Position numbers and translations under genes: made by a program. DNA of 64,000 nt from Micropterix aruncella (Eukaryota > Arthropoda > Insecta > Lepidoptera > Micropterigidae): contig OX155967.1 in NCBI GenBank assembly GCA_944548615.1, positions 62,001 through 126,000 of the forward strand, in the 5' to 3' direction. Positions within the stretch are counted from its first letter, which is position 1. Each line of letters starts with the position of its first letter. Positions 31,233-42,473 of the stretch are shown in pieces. Below the pieces are notes generated by a model. It searched no databases. It was not told the DNA's origin and saw only the letters and a list, made by a program, of their open reading frames with translations.

Positions 31233-32819
31233 AAGTCTAGCGATCAGGTGCGTTTAGAATCGAGAGACGAGATTGTGAATAAGGTTTTGGGGTTACAATG
31301 GAGGCCGATAGAAGATGCTTTCTATTTTAAGTTGGACCTCATCGGCTTAGACGAAGAGCTAGTATCGGATAGAAAGTGGCCCACGAAAAGAGAGATTTTA
31401 AGACTAGTCATGTCCATTTTCGATCCGATAGGATATTTGGGTCCTCTCCTTGCTAAAGCGAAGATGCTACTGCAGGCGGTATGGGAGGGTGGCTCTGGCT
31501 GGGACGTTTTGATCGGGGAGCCCTTATACAAGCGTTGGCTCAACTGGTTAGGTTGGCTGAAAGATATGGACAAGATACGTGTTCCCCGATATTATGGTGA
31601 TGGTTTAATGCGGGTAGTCTCGCGGCAACTACACATGTTCTCAGATGCTAGTGCAGAGGGCATATGCGCGGTGGCCTACCTGCGTCAAGTAGACACGGCG
31701 GGGCAGGTGAAAGTAAGCTTCATAGCTAGTAGGTGCAGAGTAAGCCCGCTTAAAAAGCAAACTATCCCGAGGTTGGAGCTGAACGCAGCTCTTATGTCTG
31801 TTAAATTAGCCAAGAAGCTAAGCGACGAGCACAGCATAACATTCGACCAAAAGTTCCTATGGGCGGATAGCTCAAATGTAATATATTGGGCCACGACAGG
31901 CAAGCAGCACTACAAGGCTTACGTAGCGCATAGAGTGGAGGCTCTCATGAAGCTATCAGCTCCATCGGAATGGAGATGGGTTCCGGAAAAGATAAATCCC
32001 GCGGACGAAACTACGAGAAGTACAACCACGATAGACCTGTCCGCAGGCGGTCGCTGGTTGGAGGGGCCTGACTTTTTGAGACAAGACCCGTCGAGCTGGC
32101 CGAAACTCGCTGGTTTATGCGAGACGGCGCGCGACTGCGATTTAGAACGGAAACAGGAGCCGGTGTTAGTTTCAGTGATACGCGACCATGGAATCGTTAG
32201 GGAGGAAAGATTCTCCAACTATAATCGTATGTTGAGAGCAGTGGGCTACGCGCTGAAATTCATCGCTAAATGTCGTAAGCGTTCGACGCCGCCGGAACTC
32301 ACGGCTGTCGATCTGGATAAGGCTGAAGTCGCGCTGATAAAGAATACCCAACTAAGGTACTACGAGGACGACATAAGGAATCTTACTAAGGACGGGGTCG
32401 TACACAAGTCGAGCAGCTTAGTAAAACTGACACCCATTCTAAATCAGGCGAAACTTGTTTGCGTAGGTAGTCGGATCGTGGCAACGAGGGGCGTCCCATT
32501 GAGTCAAGTGTATCCGGTTATTTTACACGACAAAATGCGCATCACCGGGCTAATAATAGCCAAGGTGCACAGAGCAATGAACCACGCTGGGGTGGAACAG
32601 GTGCTTAGTTGCACCCGCGAGAGATACTGGATAGTCAATGGGCGTCAAGCAGTTAGGAAGGAACTGGCGCGGTGTCAGTATTGTAGAAACAGAATGGCGA
32701 AGCCGCGACCGCCGCGAATGGAAGTTCAATCAGGGGGAAGGTTTTACAAGAGATCTGCTGCCCGACTAGCGAAATTAGACGTAGAGGAGCCGGGGGCATC
32801 GGTGGCACAGAAGGCGTGA
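31233..32819 (+). pseudogene. BEL pol C-terminal part (RT/RNase H, integrase zinc; integrase core deleted)
   Basis: Open frame from 31233 (K-S-S-D-Q-V-R-L-E) to TGA at 32817-32819. It contains the BEL RT/RNase H linker (VNKVLGLQW, FDPIGYLGPL), RNase H (FSDASAEGICAVAYL near 31638) and the integrase zinc domain (HRAMNHAG...CQYCRNRMAKPRPP near 32570-32710). At about 32730 the sequence jumps to what looks like the very end of a BEL pol protein (GRFYKRSAARLAKLDV). The integrase catalytic core, usually some 250-300 residues, is therefore missing. Integration of this copy must have used another element's integrase, or the deletion came later. Confidence 0.85.
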
Positions 32820-32851
32820 GTGCAAATTTGATTTGGCACTGAGGGGGTTAA

Positions 32852-33509
32852 TGTACCACCGAATAAAGATATGCGGTCCGGCTACTGGAGCGAGGGCAGT
32901 TCTACGAATTTCGTCACCCCTCCTAATATCGGATTACACGGCTGTTGCGTGCCTATGCAGGGATGTGTGTTGGCATGAGATGCTGGCGATCGTCCTTTTG
33001 CGAGTATTATGTGATGTGTAATTGTTTATTTAGAGTATGTATGTAAGCTGAGTAGATTAATAAGAGGAAATAAACCGTATGTTTATTTCACAAGCGTTAA
33101 TTAAGTTAGAATATGGCTATATTGTTAAAATTAGATTTGCGATATGCTAAAATAATGTAGGATAGCGCACGATATGTACAATGTAATACAGAGCGTCTCT
33201 ATAGACGCTGTGGACGCGGAGGGCGCTCTGTAAAATATTTTCAGTCTGCATTTTTACGGCCCGAGCGAAGGGCACGTGTTAGGTACATTGCATTTTGGCG
33301 GCGTTTTACCAGCGTACGCTCGCAGTTTTAGAATAAACCTTTGAAAAGAAAAGTTCTTGGTTTGAATGTACGGAAGAGAGGCACTGCAGACCAGAAAGTG
33401 CCGCCACGGTCGCGTAGCAACGATCCAGCAAACTTAAAGAATTGCTAAGGTGGGCGACGAACTCGAGACCGTCTTCAGAGTGCAAGCTGAAGAGGAACTT
33501 CGCGCTACA
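32852..33509 (+). repeat. 3' LTR of the BEL element (658 bp)
   Basis: Preceded by a short purine tract (GAGGGGG, 32841-32847). Same TG...CA termini as the 5' LTR. Followed by the AGGCC duplication and the resumed SART ORF1. Confidence 0.93.
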
Positions 33510-36500
33510 AGGCCACTATTAGGGAAAAAGGCATCAGAAGCCTCCAATAATGACGGCAACAAGGCAAAGCCTCCAACAAAGACGGCAACCTCGGCGACTG
33601 CGAATTTTAAGAAGCGAGGAAAACAAGCACCCGCTCCGCCGGTCGAATCAGAGCTCCTTACGGCTCCTCCTCCGCAGCACCCCGAGCAGCTGGCAGTTAC
33701 CAATACCTGGGCCACTGTCGCCAGACGGAAGGCTAAACCTGGCCAGAAGTCAGCGCCTCCCAAGACCCCCCAAGCACTGAAAAAGAAGACCGTGAAACCT
33801 CCACGTGCCCCGACATCCGCCGCAATTACGATCACCGTACCCAAAAGCTCGGAGACAACGTACGCAGCGGTAATGGCGGCGGCGAAAGAGAAGGTTAGGC
33901 TGGCAGACTGCGGTATTGCCGAAGTTCGGCCGAAACGGACAGTCACAGGGGGACTGCTCCTCGAAATCTCCGGGGCGGACAACTCCACGAAGACCGATGC
34001 TCTTGCTGAGCGCTTGAAATCAGCCCTCGTGGACATGGAGCCTCGCCCTTTCAAGTCAGGCGAAGTAAGGGTGCGAGACTTGGATGAGTCGATCACGGAG
34101 AAAAAGGTGGCAGCCGCTATCGCTACAGCCGGGGGATGCACCGTGGAAGACGTTAAGGTGGGTGTAATCCGCACCGAACGATCCAGGCTGGGAACCTGCT
34201 GGGTTCGATGTCCGCTGAATACGGTGCGCAGGCTTGCGGACGCCAAGAAGTTGCTCGTCGGCTGGGTGGCAGCTAGGGTAGACGTGCTGCCGGCGCGACC
34301 CATGCAGTGCTACCGGTGCCTCGAGACAGGACATGTCCAGCAGCAGTGCTCCAGCTCGGTCGATCGGAGCTCACGTTGCTACGCCTGCGGTGAGCCCGGG
34401 AATACGGCGAGCCAGTGCACGGCGCAGGCTTGGAGATGCCCTGTGTGTGCAGATCTCGGTCGTCCCGCCGACCATAGGATGGGCACAAAGAAATGCACCC
34501 CCCGCAAAGGCAGGAAAAGAGGAGGAGAGCAGGCCCCCCCTAAACCGTCAGCGACAAATCTGTCGTCGCAGGTCAGCGCGTCGAACTTTTCGGATAACAT
34601 GCCGACAGGGGAGGCAATGGAAAGTGAGAATTCGACTCCTCAAAATAAAAACTTCTTCAAGGCAACTTGAACCGTTGCCGAGGGGGGCAAGACCTGCTGT
34701 TGCAATCCCTGGCGGAATGGTCAATTGCCGTGGCGGTTGTGGCGAAACCATACGTCGTCCCGAAACACCCTCGCTGGTTCGGGGATGACGAAGACTCTGT
34801 TGCAGTTTATTGGGCAGGAGGAGATAAAGAGCCACCGTGCGGTCTGCTGCGGAAAGGGAGTGGGTTTATTGCAGTAGAGTGGGGACCTTTGGCCATCGTC
34901 GTTTGCTATATCTCCCCAAACTGCAGCCTTGGTATTTTTGAAGCGTTCCTGGACGAGGTGGCAGACTGCGTCCGTGCATGCCTGCCCCGTCCGGTTCTTG
35001 TTCTGGGCGACTTCAACGCCCGCTCCAGGGCTTGGGGGGACGTTCGGGACGACTCCCGAGCGGAGTCAATCCAAGAGTGGGCGGCGGCGCTAGGCCTAAT
35101 CCTCCTGAATAGGGGATTTGTAAGCACATGTGTGCGGTGGCAGGGAGAGTCCGTAGTGGACCTGTCCTGGGCGTCGCCTTCTGCGACATCTCTTGTAACG
35201 GGGTGGCGGGTCGCGGAGGAGGTGGTCACTCTGTCCGATCACCGTCATATAATTATTGATTTTATTTTTAGACGCCCCGTCATTCTGGATCGATCAAGAA
35301 ATATTCCGCCGCTCCGTTGGTCCCTTAAAAAGCTCGATGAGGACCTTCTCACAGCGGCAGCTATTGCAGCGGACTGGTCAGAGGAAGGGCAAGAACCATA
35401 TGATCCAGAACGGGTGGCGATCTGGTTCAGAGACACGATGACGATTATCTGCGACGCCTCAATGCCCCGTGTCAGGCCTGCTAGGAGAAAGGCTGTGTAC
35501 TGGTGGTCGGAGTGTATCTCGCGGTTTCGCCAGGAGTGCTTGAGATCTCGGCGCCAGTACTTACGTGCACGAAGGAGACGCCTAGCCACAGACGAAGAGA
35601 AGAACATGGCATACGCAGCGTATCGGGTGTCCACTGTTGCTCTCCAGAATGCCGTGGCGGATGCGAAGGCCAGATCTTGGGGTGAGCTTATAAAGAGGTT
35701 GGACAAGGACCCGTGGGGGCGGCCCTACAAAATGGTACTGGGCAAGCTCCGACCGTGGGTCCCGCCCATAACGGAAACTCTGGATCCGGACCTCGTGTCA
35801 AGGACGGTGGACACCCTTTTCCCCAGGGTCCGGGAAAACCCGACGATTTCTGCTGAGCAGTTGCACCCGTCTGCCTGGTCTAAGGAGTTCGAGGTGACGG
35901 AGGAAGAAATAATCCGGGCAGTGAGACGACTCGGTTCCCGTAACACCGCACCGGGTCCTGACGGAGTTCCAGGCAGGGCGTGGGTACTAGCTCTCAAGTC
36001 GTTGAGGGGCAGACTGACAAGACTTTTTGACAGCTGTCTTCAGTCTGGCGTCTTTCCCTCCGGCTGGAAAGAGTCCAAGCTAGTGCTTCTGCGGAAGGAA
36101 GGCAGACCGGTAGACTCTCCCCCTGCATACCGGCCCATCTGCCTGCGGGACGAGGCGGGAAAGCTCTTTGAGCGTATTATCGCGGATCGCCTCAACGGAC
36201 ACCTGGAGTCCATTGGCCCTAACCTGGCGGACAGTCAGTTTGGGTTTCGACATGGACGATCGACGGTGGACGCGATCCTCCGCATCCGCTCTACAGCAGA
36301 TGAGGCGGTGGAAAGGAATGGAGTGGCGCTGGCAGTGAGTTTGGACATCGTCAACGCGGTTTACTCCCTGCCCTGGGGGGCTATCAGGCAGGCACTTCTC
36401 CACCACAATATTCCCCAATACCTGCGTGATGTCGTTGGTGCATATTTACATGACCGACGCATCGTATATACAGTTCGCGATGGAGTGAAAAAAGAGAGAG

Positions 36501-37672
36501 AAGTGTCCTGCGGTGTTCCGCAGGGATCGGTGCTTGGCCCGCTTCTGTGGAATCTAGCCTACGACTCCGTTCTTAGGGTCGGTCTTCCCAGCGGCGTGAG
36601 TGCCGTCTGTTACGCAGACGACACTCTGGTTCTGGCACAGGAGGAAAATTTTGAGAGGGCTGCTCGACTCGTCGAATTGGGTGTGGCGCGAATATTCGCG
36701 AAAATTAACCAACTCGGTCTTCGGACTGCGCCCAAAAAAACCGAAGCGCTTTGGTTTCACAACCTTCCTAAGGGAAGGGAACCACCCAATTTGACGATCC
36801 GGGTGGGCAATGTGGACGTGCTAGTCGGCCAGCAAATTAAATATCTCCGCCTCATCCTCAACAGCCGATGGAGATTCGAGGAGCACTTTGACCGCCTGGT
36901 CCCCCGAATACAAAGGACGGCTGGTGCCATGCACAGACTGCTCCCCAATTTGGGGGGACCCAGGGAAGGAGTGCGCAGGCTCTATGCTGGAGTTGTGCGT
37001 TCAATAGCGCTGTATGGGGCGCCAGTGTGGTGCGAGCGTCTGTTGCGCTCTCGCAGGTGCAGGACTAAACTGCTGAGTGTGCAGAGGTTGATGGCCCTCA
37101 GGATCGCTAGAGCATACAGGACTGTCTCCTATGAGGCATCGACTATTCTGGCGCGGTTTCCGCCCCTGGACTTACTGGCAGAAATGGATGCGAGGGTATA
37201 CAACTGTATACGCACCATTCGCCAGGGGGGTGGAAATGACCCGGACGAACGGTTCCAGTTAAGGCGGCAGGCGCGTCAACAAGCGCTTGAGGAGTGGCAG
37301 GAGCAACTTGAAGAGCCGCGAAACGCACGCCAACGTGCAGTCGGGGCAATCCTGCCTAGTTTTGTCGCCTGGCAGACGAGAAAATGGGGAAGCGTGACCT
37401 TCCGACTGACTCAGGTACTAACTGGGCACGGTTGCTTCGGTGAGTATTTGAATAGGATCGGACACGAGGAGACTGCACAATGCCACCATTGCGGGGAAGC
37501 CCAAGACTCGGCGCAACACACTTTAGAAATGTGTACCATGTGGCAGTCTGAAAGACGTACCCTAACTGACGCGGTGGGAGAAGCTCTTTCTCCGTCAGCG
37601 GTAGTGGCGGCCATGCTGTCGAGCAAAGTGGCCTGGAAGGCGGTAGTATCTTTCTGCGATACTGTTATGTCT

Positions 37673-38727
37673 ATAACCGCAAAATACTAATTTCCGTGTT
37701 TGGAAGAAACACGGTAGAAACTACCAAAACCCAAAAGAATCAAAGTAAAAGGACGCCACCTCCTTTTAAAGAAAAAGAAGGAAACTTATGCAAAAAAAAA
37801 CATTAAAAAATTAACCTCAAAAAAACTATCTCAGAGAGTGGGCTAAATATTAATGAGCATTGGGTTTGGCCCTCAGAAAACCCTTTCCCTCAGACACAAA
37901 AGACTACAGCACAAAAAGAAACACGAGAGTATGTAAAGTATCCGTGTTTATTCGCCCGCAGGCACCCTTCTTCAAATTCCGCTTATCGGCGTGTCACATG
38001 TGCTCATCCAAATAAAAATAACAGAATTCCAGAAATGAATGCAAATTCCTTGACGTGGAGGCAAGTCCCGTCACATTTAGCGACGATTTCGTCACTTATA
38101 TAGCAGCAGTAATTATACGAAAAAACCAGAGGTGCCCACAGCTGTGATCAATAGAAAAATCCGTTAAAATCGCGAGGATCTTATATGAAAAGCTACCCAA
38201 AATGAAATTAAATGCTTACCAGATAAATCACACACACTTCACATCACAAATTTTACCGCCAGGCGGTTAATTTACGGCTTTCTTGTTTTAATGCACTTTC
38301 TGCCTGCCTCGGCGGAGCAAGAGCACCTGCCCCGCCATTGTTAAAACAGGAAATGAGGTCTAAACGAACCCGTTTGACAACTCATTATTACCAGAAACAC
38401 GAATGTCTCTACTCTATGACAAAGAGTGTAGATTTACTTCCAAAATTTTTAATAAAAGTTAAATTTTATGTAGGTTTTCTTTTTAATTAATATTATAATT
38501 TTTATAGTTGACATTTATTTATTTATTTATTTATCTTTTAATAAATATATCTCCATAATAGCAACATTAATGTCATCTGACAGCTGTTAAGGCAAATTTT
38601 GGATGATTTCAAAAAAGCAACAATAAACAACATTTTCGGAACAGAAAAAGGTTATAGAAAACCCTGAGAAGTAACCTTTAATGATAATTCGGGACACAAG
38701 CGCGAAAAAAAACGAATTTCTGTTACA
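37673..38727 (-). repeat. 3' LTR of the nested Gypsy element (1055 bp)
   Basis: On - it starts TGTAACAG and ends GCGGTTAT. It is nearly identical to 44718-45802 but lacks about 30 bp of an A-rich stretch near 37800. It contains a short ATTT tandem tract near 38515. Confidence 0.92.
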
Positions 38728-39369
38728 GCCCCAACCCAAGAGAAAAATCGGGGGAGAAAAACCAACGATTTTGATTGAATCGTCCCGATTCACCAGCTAC
38801 TACGAGCTTTACGCCACTAGAACAACAACAACTCCTAACTTAACAAACCTTCTTCACGTTAACTATAATCAATTAATCCGTTCAGTAACAATAGCAGAGG
38901 CAAACTTTTACCAACTAAAACTTACACCCATTACTCTTATCACCAGAGTAAGAAAAGAAAATCAAGAAATTAAACCCAACACCAACATAACCAAAAAAAA
39001 CTTATGGAACTCCGACAACTTCCAACAACTAAGGAAGGATCAACTCATTGCGGATACCCGACTCCTACCGAAAACAACAATAGCTCTGACGTTAGACCTC
39101 GACTAAACGTTTACTTACTAAGAGACTATAGTAGTTGTCATTTACTACCTTTCATACCAATCCCCATTCATTCATCCCGGACATGAGATATTCTTACAAC
39201 AATAATGCTAGATAGAAATGCTAGCATGACTGACAAAACAAAATGATTTCAGCTATTGATACCACTTGGTACAATGCCTTTGTAAAGACAATTTAAAGGG
39301 CTCATTTTAGTTTCACCCAAGATAGACAATTTTTGTAATAGAATGTTAACGCGAAAAACTCCGATACTA
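38728..39369 (-). other. Noncoding stretch between Gypsy pol and 3' LTR
   Basis: About 640 bp of A/C-rich (on +) sequence. A 141-codon open frame on + (38681-39106) crosses the LTR border, has low-complexity content and is not credible. The G-rich tract on - next to 38728 could serve as the polypurine tract. Confidence 0.55.
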
Positions 39370-42300
39370 CTATTCTGAACTATTCGGATTTAGCTTAAAA
39401 TCTTTAATATGCCAGGAACCTATATTCTTCCCTTTAGCATTTTCTAACTCGTACACCAAAGCAGAGAGTTTTTTAATTATTTTACATTTTTCATATTTTG
39501 GGGCAAATTTGGAAATGTAATAATTCCCAGCATTACTTAGATAATAAGTCTTTTTATAGATCACATCGCCTACTTGAAATTCCGCAGGATGGTGTTTACG
39601 ATCATAGTAAACTTTATTATGTGCATGTAATTTTAACAATTTCTGCCGCACTACATGAAAAATGTTAGATAATTCACTCAGATTTTGAGCGTAAGACAAC
39701 CTACTACCAAAAATAACCTCTGCTTGAGATTCCGGCGCCTGAGCATAAAAAGAACCATTCATAATCGGTTCACGACCATGGACTAGGAAAAATGGACTGA
39801 ACCCTGTTGATTCCGAGACTGCCGCGTTAATGGCCATCTGAACTTCAGAAAGATAAAGATCCCAGCTGCGATGATCGTCCTTTACACACAACGATAACGC
39901 AGTGACCACACTACGATTCTGACGCTCAGTTGGATTAACTTGAGGGCAATATTTCGGATTTAAATATACTTTTGGAATTTTATATTTCGCAATCAGTTCA
40001 GTGAACTCTCTTCCGATAAACTGTTTTCCATTGTCTGAAATTAAATACTGCGGAACACCATAGCGAAGGAATACATTATGTTCCACGACATAACTTACAA
40101 GTTTACTAGTAGCAAGTTTTAACGGAAAAAGTAAACAGTATTTGCTAAAACAATCTGTCACCACGAGAACATGCATATTTCTGTTCCTCGTCATCGGATA
40201 AGGACCCAACAGATCGACCGAGACCATTTGGAACGGGAAGGCACAGGACTTAGGATTTCCTAGCTGACCCAAAGGGGAAATATTTGAATGTTTGTATTTC
40301 TGACAAGTTTCACATTTAGAAACAAAGTTAACTACGTCTCCGTGTAAATTAGGCCAAAAGTAACGAAGACAAAGACGACGGTGTGTCTTAAAAATTCCAA
40401 AATGCATAGCCAAATCAGACTCATGATTTTCTCGGATAAGCTTTTCTCTAAGCTGCAACGGAACAACTAACTTCCAATCGTAACAACTGGTGAGTTGATA
40501 CTTGCTTTTAGAGTACCTAAACAATTCATGGTCCTTAATCTGGAAATTTGGATATCCAGCGGGATTTTCAGACACTGCCTTAAACAAATCGTTGTACCAT
40601 GAGTCGGAAACAACAGACAGAGAGGAAACGGGAAGCAACCGAGATAACGTGTCAGGAACCACATTATCGACACCTTTCTTGTGGACAATCTCAAAATCAA
40701 AAGCAGATAGACGAATACCCCATCGAGCCAGACGGCCGGTAGGATTTTTTAAGCGCAAAAACCAACGTAAGCTGGCATGATCTGTAAAGATAGTGAATTT
40801 GGGACCGCCCTCCAAGTAACCACGAAAATGCTCGACAGCATGAATAACACTTAGGGCTTCGCGTTCGGTCGCCGAATATCGCGTCTCAGCGGGTAAAAGT
40901 GTTCTACTCGTGAAAGCGATAGGATGATCGACGCCATCCACTTCCTGGGTTAAAACTCCGCCTAAACCGTACAACGATGCATCGCAATGAAGAGCGAACG
41001 GTTTTGAATAATCCGGACAGGCCAAAATCGGACTAGAAACTAAGGCCGATTTTAGTTTTTGAAATGCCTCTTCCGCCTCGGGCGTCCACTCATAAGGGGG
41101 AGCACCTTTGCGGGTACTTGTCAACCGAGATAAGGGAGCAGCAATACTAGAAAAATTTTTAATGAACCGACGATACCAACCGGCCATCCCAAGAAAACTC
41201 TTTACCATTTTTGGAGAATTTGGAGTAGGAAAATCGAGAATACATTTTACCTTCTCGGGATCGGTATGTAGACCGTGAGAATCAACTACATACCCTAAAT
41301 ACTTCAATTCCTGACGGAAAAACTGACACTTCTTGAAATTTATAGAAAGGTTGGCATACAACAAGCGATCTAATACTTTGTTTAACAAAGTTATATGTTC
41401 TTCAAAAGTAGCAGATACAATAATTATGTCATCTAGGTAACAAAAAACTTTGTTTTCGAAAGAGGGATCGAACAATTTGTCAGCCAGCCTTTGCATGCAC
41501 GCCGGCGAGTTTCTCAGGCCGAAGGCGCAAGATCTGAAGCAGAAGAATCCTCGACCAGGAACAGTGAAGCTACACTTCTCTCGTGAAGAAGGATCCAAAG
41601 GGATTTGCCAAAAGGCAGAGGATAAGTCGATAGAAGATAAATAATTTGCATCTCTCAAACTGTCCAAGATAGTTGTAATTCTCGGCAGGGGATACGCGTC
41701 CGGTTTCGTAATAGAATTCAGCTTCCTGCTATCGAGACAGAAACGAAGAGTACCATCTGACTTTGGAACAAAAATTGTTGGATTATTCCAACCCCCCGAA
41801 CTAGGTTCGACAACACCTAACTCTAACATCTTATCAACTTCTTCATTCAACAGCGCCAATCTAGCTGGAGACAAAGGATAGTAACGCTGTTTCACTGGAG
41901 GATGATCTCCAGTATCAATGACCTGGGACAACAAATTAGTACGACCGAGACCTTTGACTTCGGAAGAAATTTTTTCAAAATTATTGATCATTCGGTCTGC
42001 TAGCGATCGCTGGTCTCCAGTCAATGAAGCAAAAGGCCGCAAGGCCCTCACTTCATCGACTCGATGCCAAACAATTGCATCGCAGGACTCAAACTTGACG
42101 AATTTTAATATTTCCGGAGCCAACTCAAATTCTCGGACAAAATCTATTCCCAAAATAAGGGAAGTACCTATATCTGGAGCTACAACGGCTCGAATAACCT
42201 GGCAACGATTATTGAATTTAAAAGGAAGAAACATAGACCCAATCGTCTTAACCGAACTTGCATTAGCAGTGGATAAAGTCACCAACGGAGACTTATTAAG

Positions 42301-42447
42301 AGTAAAACCGATATCAACTAAATATTTATGTGAATCAGCACCCAAAATCGTTACACTCGATCCAGTGTCGAGTAATCCACAAACCGTTATATCACCCAGT
42401 GAAACTTCTAAGAAAGGGCGACGGTTATCCTTCTCATTTGCAAACAA
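39370..42447 (-). CDS. pol: Gypsy pol: protease, RT, RNase H, integrase
   Basis: 1025 codons as listed; the frame is also open upstream into gag, without an ATG. It lies in the -1 frame relative to the end of gag (stop 42474-42476), so a gag-pol fusion by -1 ribosomal frameshift is likely, as in many Ty3/Gypsy elements. Numbering from 42447: protease D-T-G at 27-29; RT with catalytic Y-L-D-D at 337-340; RNase H (LHCDASLYGLGGVL); integrase zinc H...H...C-x2-C (CETCQKYK); and catalytic D745, D805, E841 with D-35-E spacing. No internal stop is seen over 3 kb, and all catalytic residues checked are present, so the enzyme set looks intact. Confidence 0.93.
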   Translation of the reverse strand: MFANEKDNRRPFLEVSLGDITVCGLLDTGSSVTILGADSHKYLVDIGFTLNKSPLVTLSTANASSVKTIGSMFLPFKFNNRCQVIRAVVAPDIGTSLILGIDFVREFELAPEILKFVKFESCDAIVWHRVDEVRALRPFASLTGDQRSLADRMINNFEKISSEVKGLGRTNLLSQVIDTGDHPPVKQRYYPLSPARLALLNEEVDKMLELGVVEPSSGGWNNPTIFVPKSDGTLRFCLDSRKLNSITKPDAYPLPRITTILDSLRDANYLSSIDLSSAFWQIPLDPSSREKCSFTVPGRGFFCFRSCAFGLRNSPACMQRLADKLFDPSFENKVFCYLDDIIIVSATFEEHITLLNKVLDRLLYANLSINFKKCQFFRQELKYLGYVVDSHGLHTDPEKVKCILDFPTPNSPKMVKSFLGMAGWYRRFIKNFSSIAAPLSRLTSTRKGAPPYEWTPEAEEAFQKLKSALVSSPILACPDYSKPFALHCDASLYGLGGVLTQEVDGVDHPIAFTSRTLLPAETRYSATEREALSVIHAVEHFRGYLEGGPKFTIFTDHASLRWFLRLKNPTGRLARWGIRLSAFDFEIVHKKGVDNVVPDTLSRLLPVSSLSVVSDSWYNDLFKAVSENPAGYPNFQIKDHELFRYSKSKYQLTSCYDWKLVVPLQLREKLIRENHESDLAMHFGIFKTHRRLCLRYFWPNLHGDVVNFVSKCETCQKYKHSNISPLGQLGNPKSCAFPFQMVSVDLLGPYPMTRNRNMHVLVVTDCFSKYCLLFPLKLATSKLVSYVVEHNVFLRYGVPQYLISDNGKQFIGREFTELIAKYKIPKVYLNPKYCPQVNPTERQNRSVVTALSLCVKDDHRSWDLYLSEVQMAINAAVSESTGFSPFFLVHGREPIMNGSFYAQAPESQAEVIFGSRLSYAQNLSELSNIFHVVRQKLLKLHAHNKVYYDRKHHPAEFQVGDVIYKKTYYLSNAGNYYISKFAPKYEKCKIIKKLSALVYELENAKGKNIGSWHIKDFKLNPNSSE

Positions 42448-42473
42448 TATCGAGGCAGAATGTAGAAAATCCT

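Larger units (their letters stand above)
25694..33509 (+). mobile_element. BEL/Pao LTR retrotransposon nested in SART-like copy 3
   Basis: Two LTRs (25694-26353 and 32852-33509) with TG...CA ends and a perfect 5-bp duplication AGGCC (25689-25693 and 33510-33514). The LTRs differ at about seven places that I can see, so the insertion is young. The internal part has BEL/Pao gag-pol content but carries a nonsense codon, a 1.6-kb insertion in RT and a deletion of the integrase core, so it is non-autonomous. Confidence 0.93.
24829..34670 (+). pseudogene. SART-like copy 3 ORF1, frameshifted and split by a BEL element
   Basis: ATG at 24829 (METFTKTTK). A frameshift near 25235-25240 moves to the frame that continues to the BEL insertion at 25693/25694. 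On the far side, the frame from 33510 continues exactly in register across the duplicated AGGCC (...A-L-R-P then L-L-G-K-K...). So the only break before BEL arrived was the frameshift. The C-terminal part has the conserved middle region (TSAAITITVP, LDESITEKKVAAAIATAGG) and three Cys motifs (CYRCLETGHVQQQC, CYACGEPGNTASQC, CPVCADLG...C). It stops at 34668-34670. Confidence 0.87.

Noticed and set aside
29583..31247. Reading the 1.6-kb gap in BEL pol as an intron
   Set aside because: A donor-like GTAAGT is present at 29586, but joining it to the nearby AG sites at 31235, 31240 or 31247 does not restore the frame. An LTR element would also lose the intron on reverse transcription.
38681..39106. 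141-codon plus-strand frame at the Gypsy LTR border
   Set aside because: It crosses the LTR/internal border, is antisense to the element and has Thr/Asn/Leu-rich low-complexity content.
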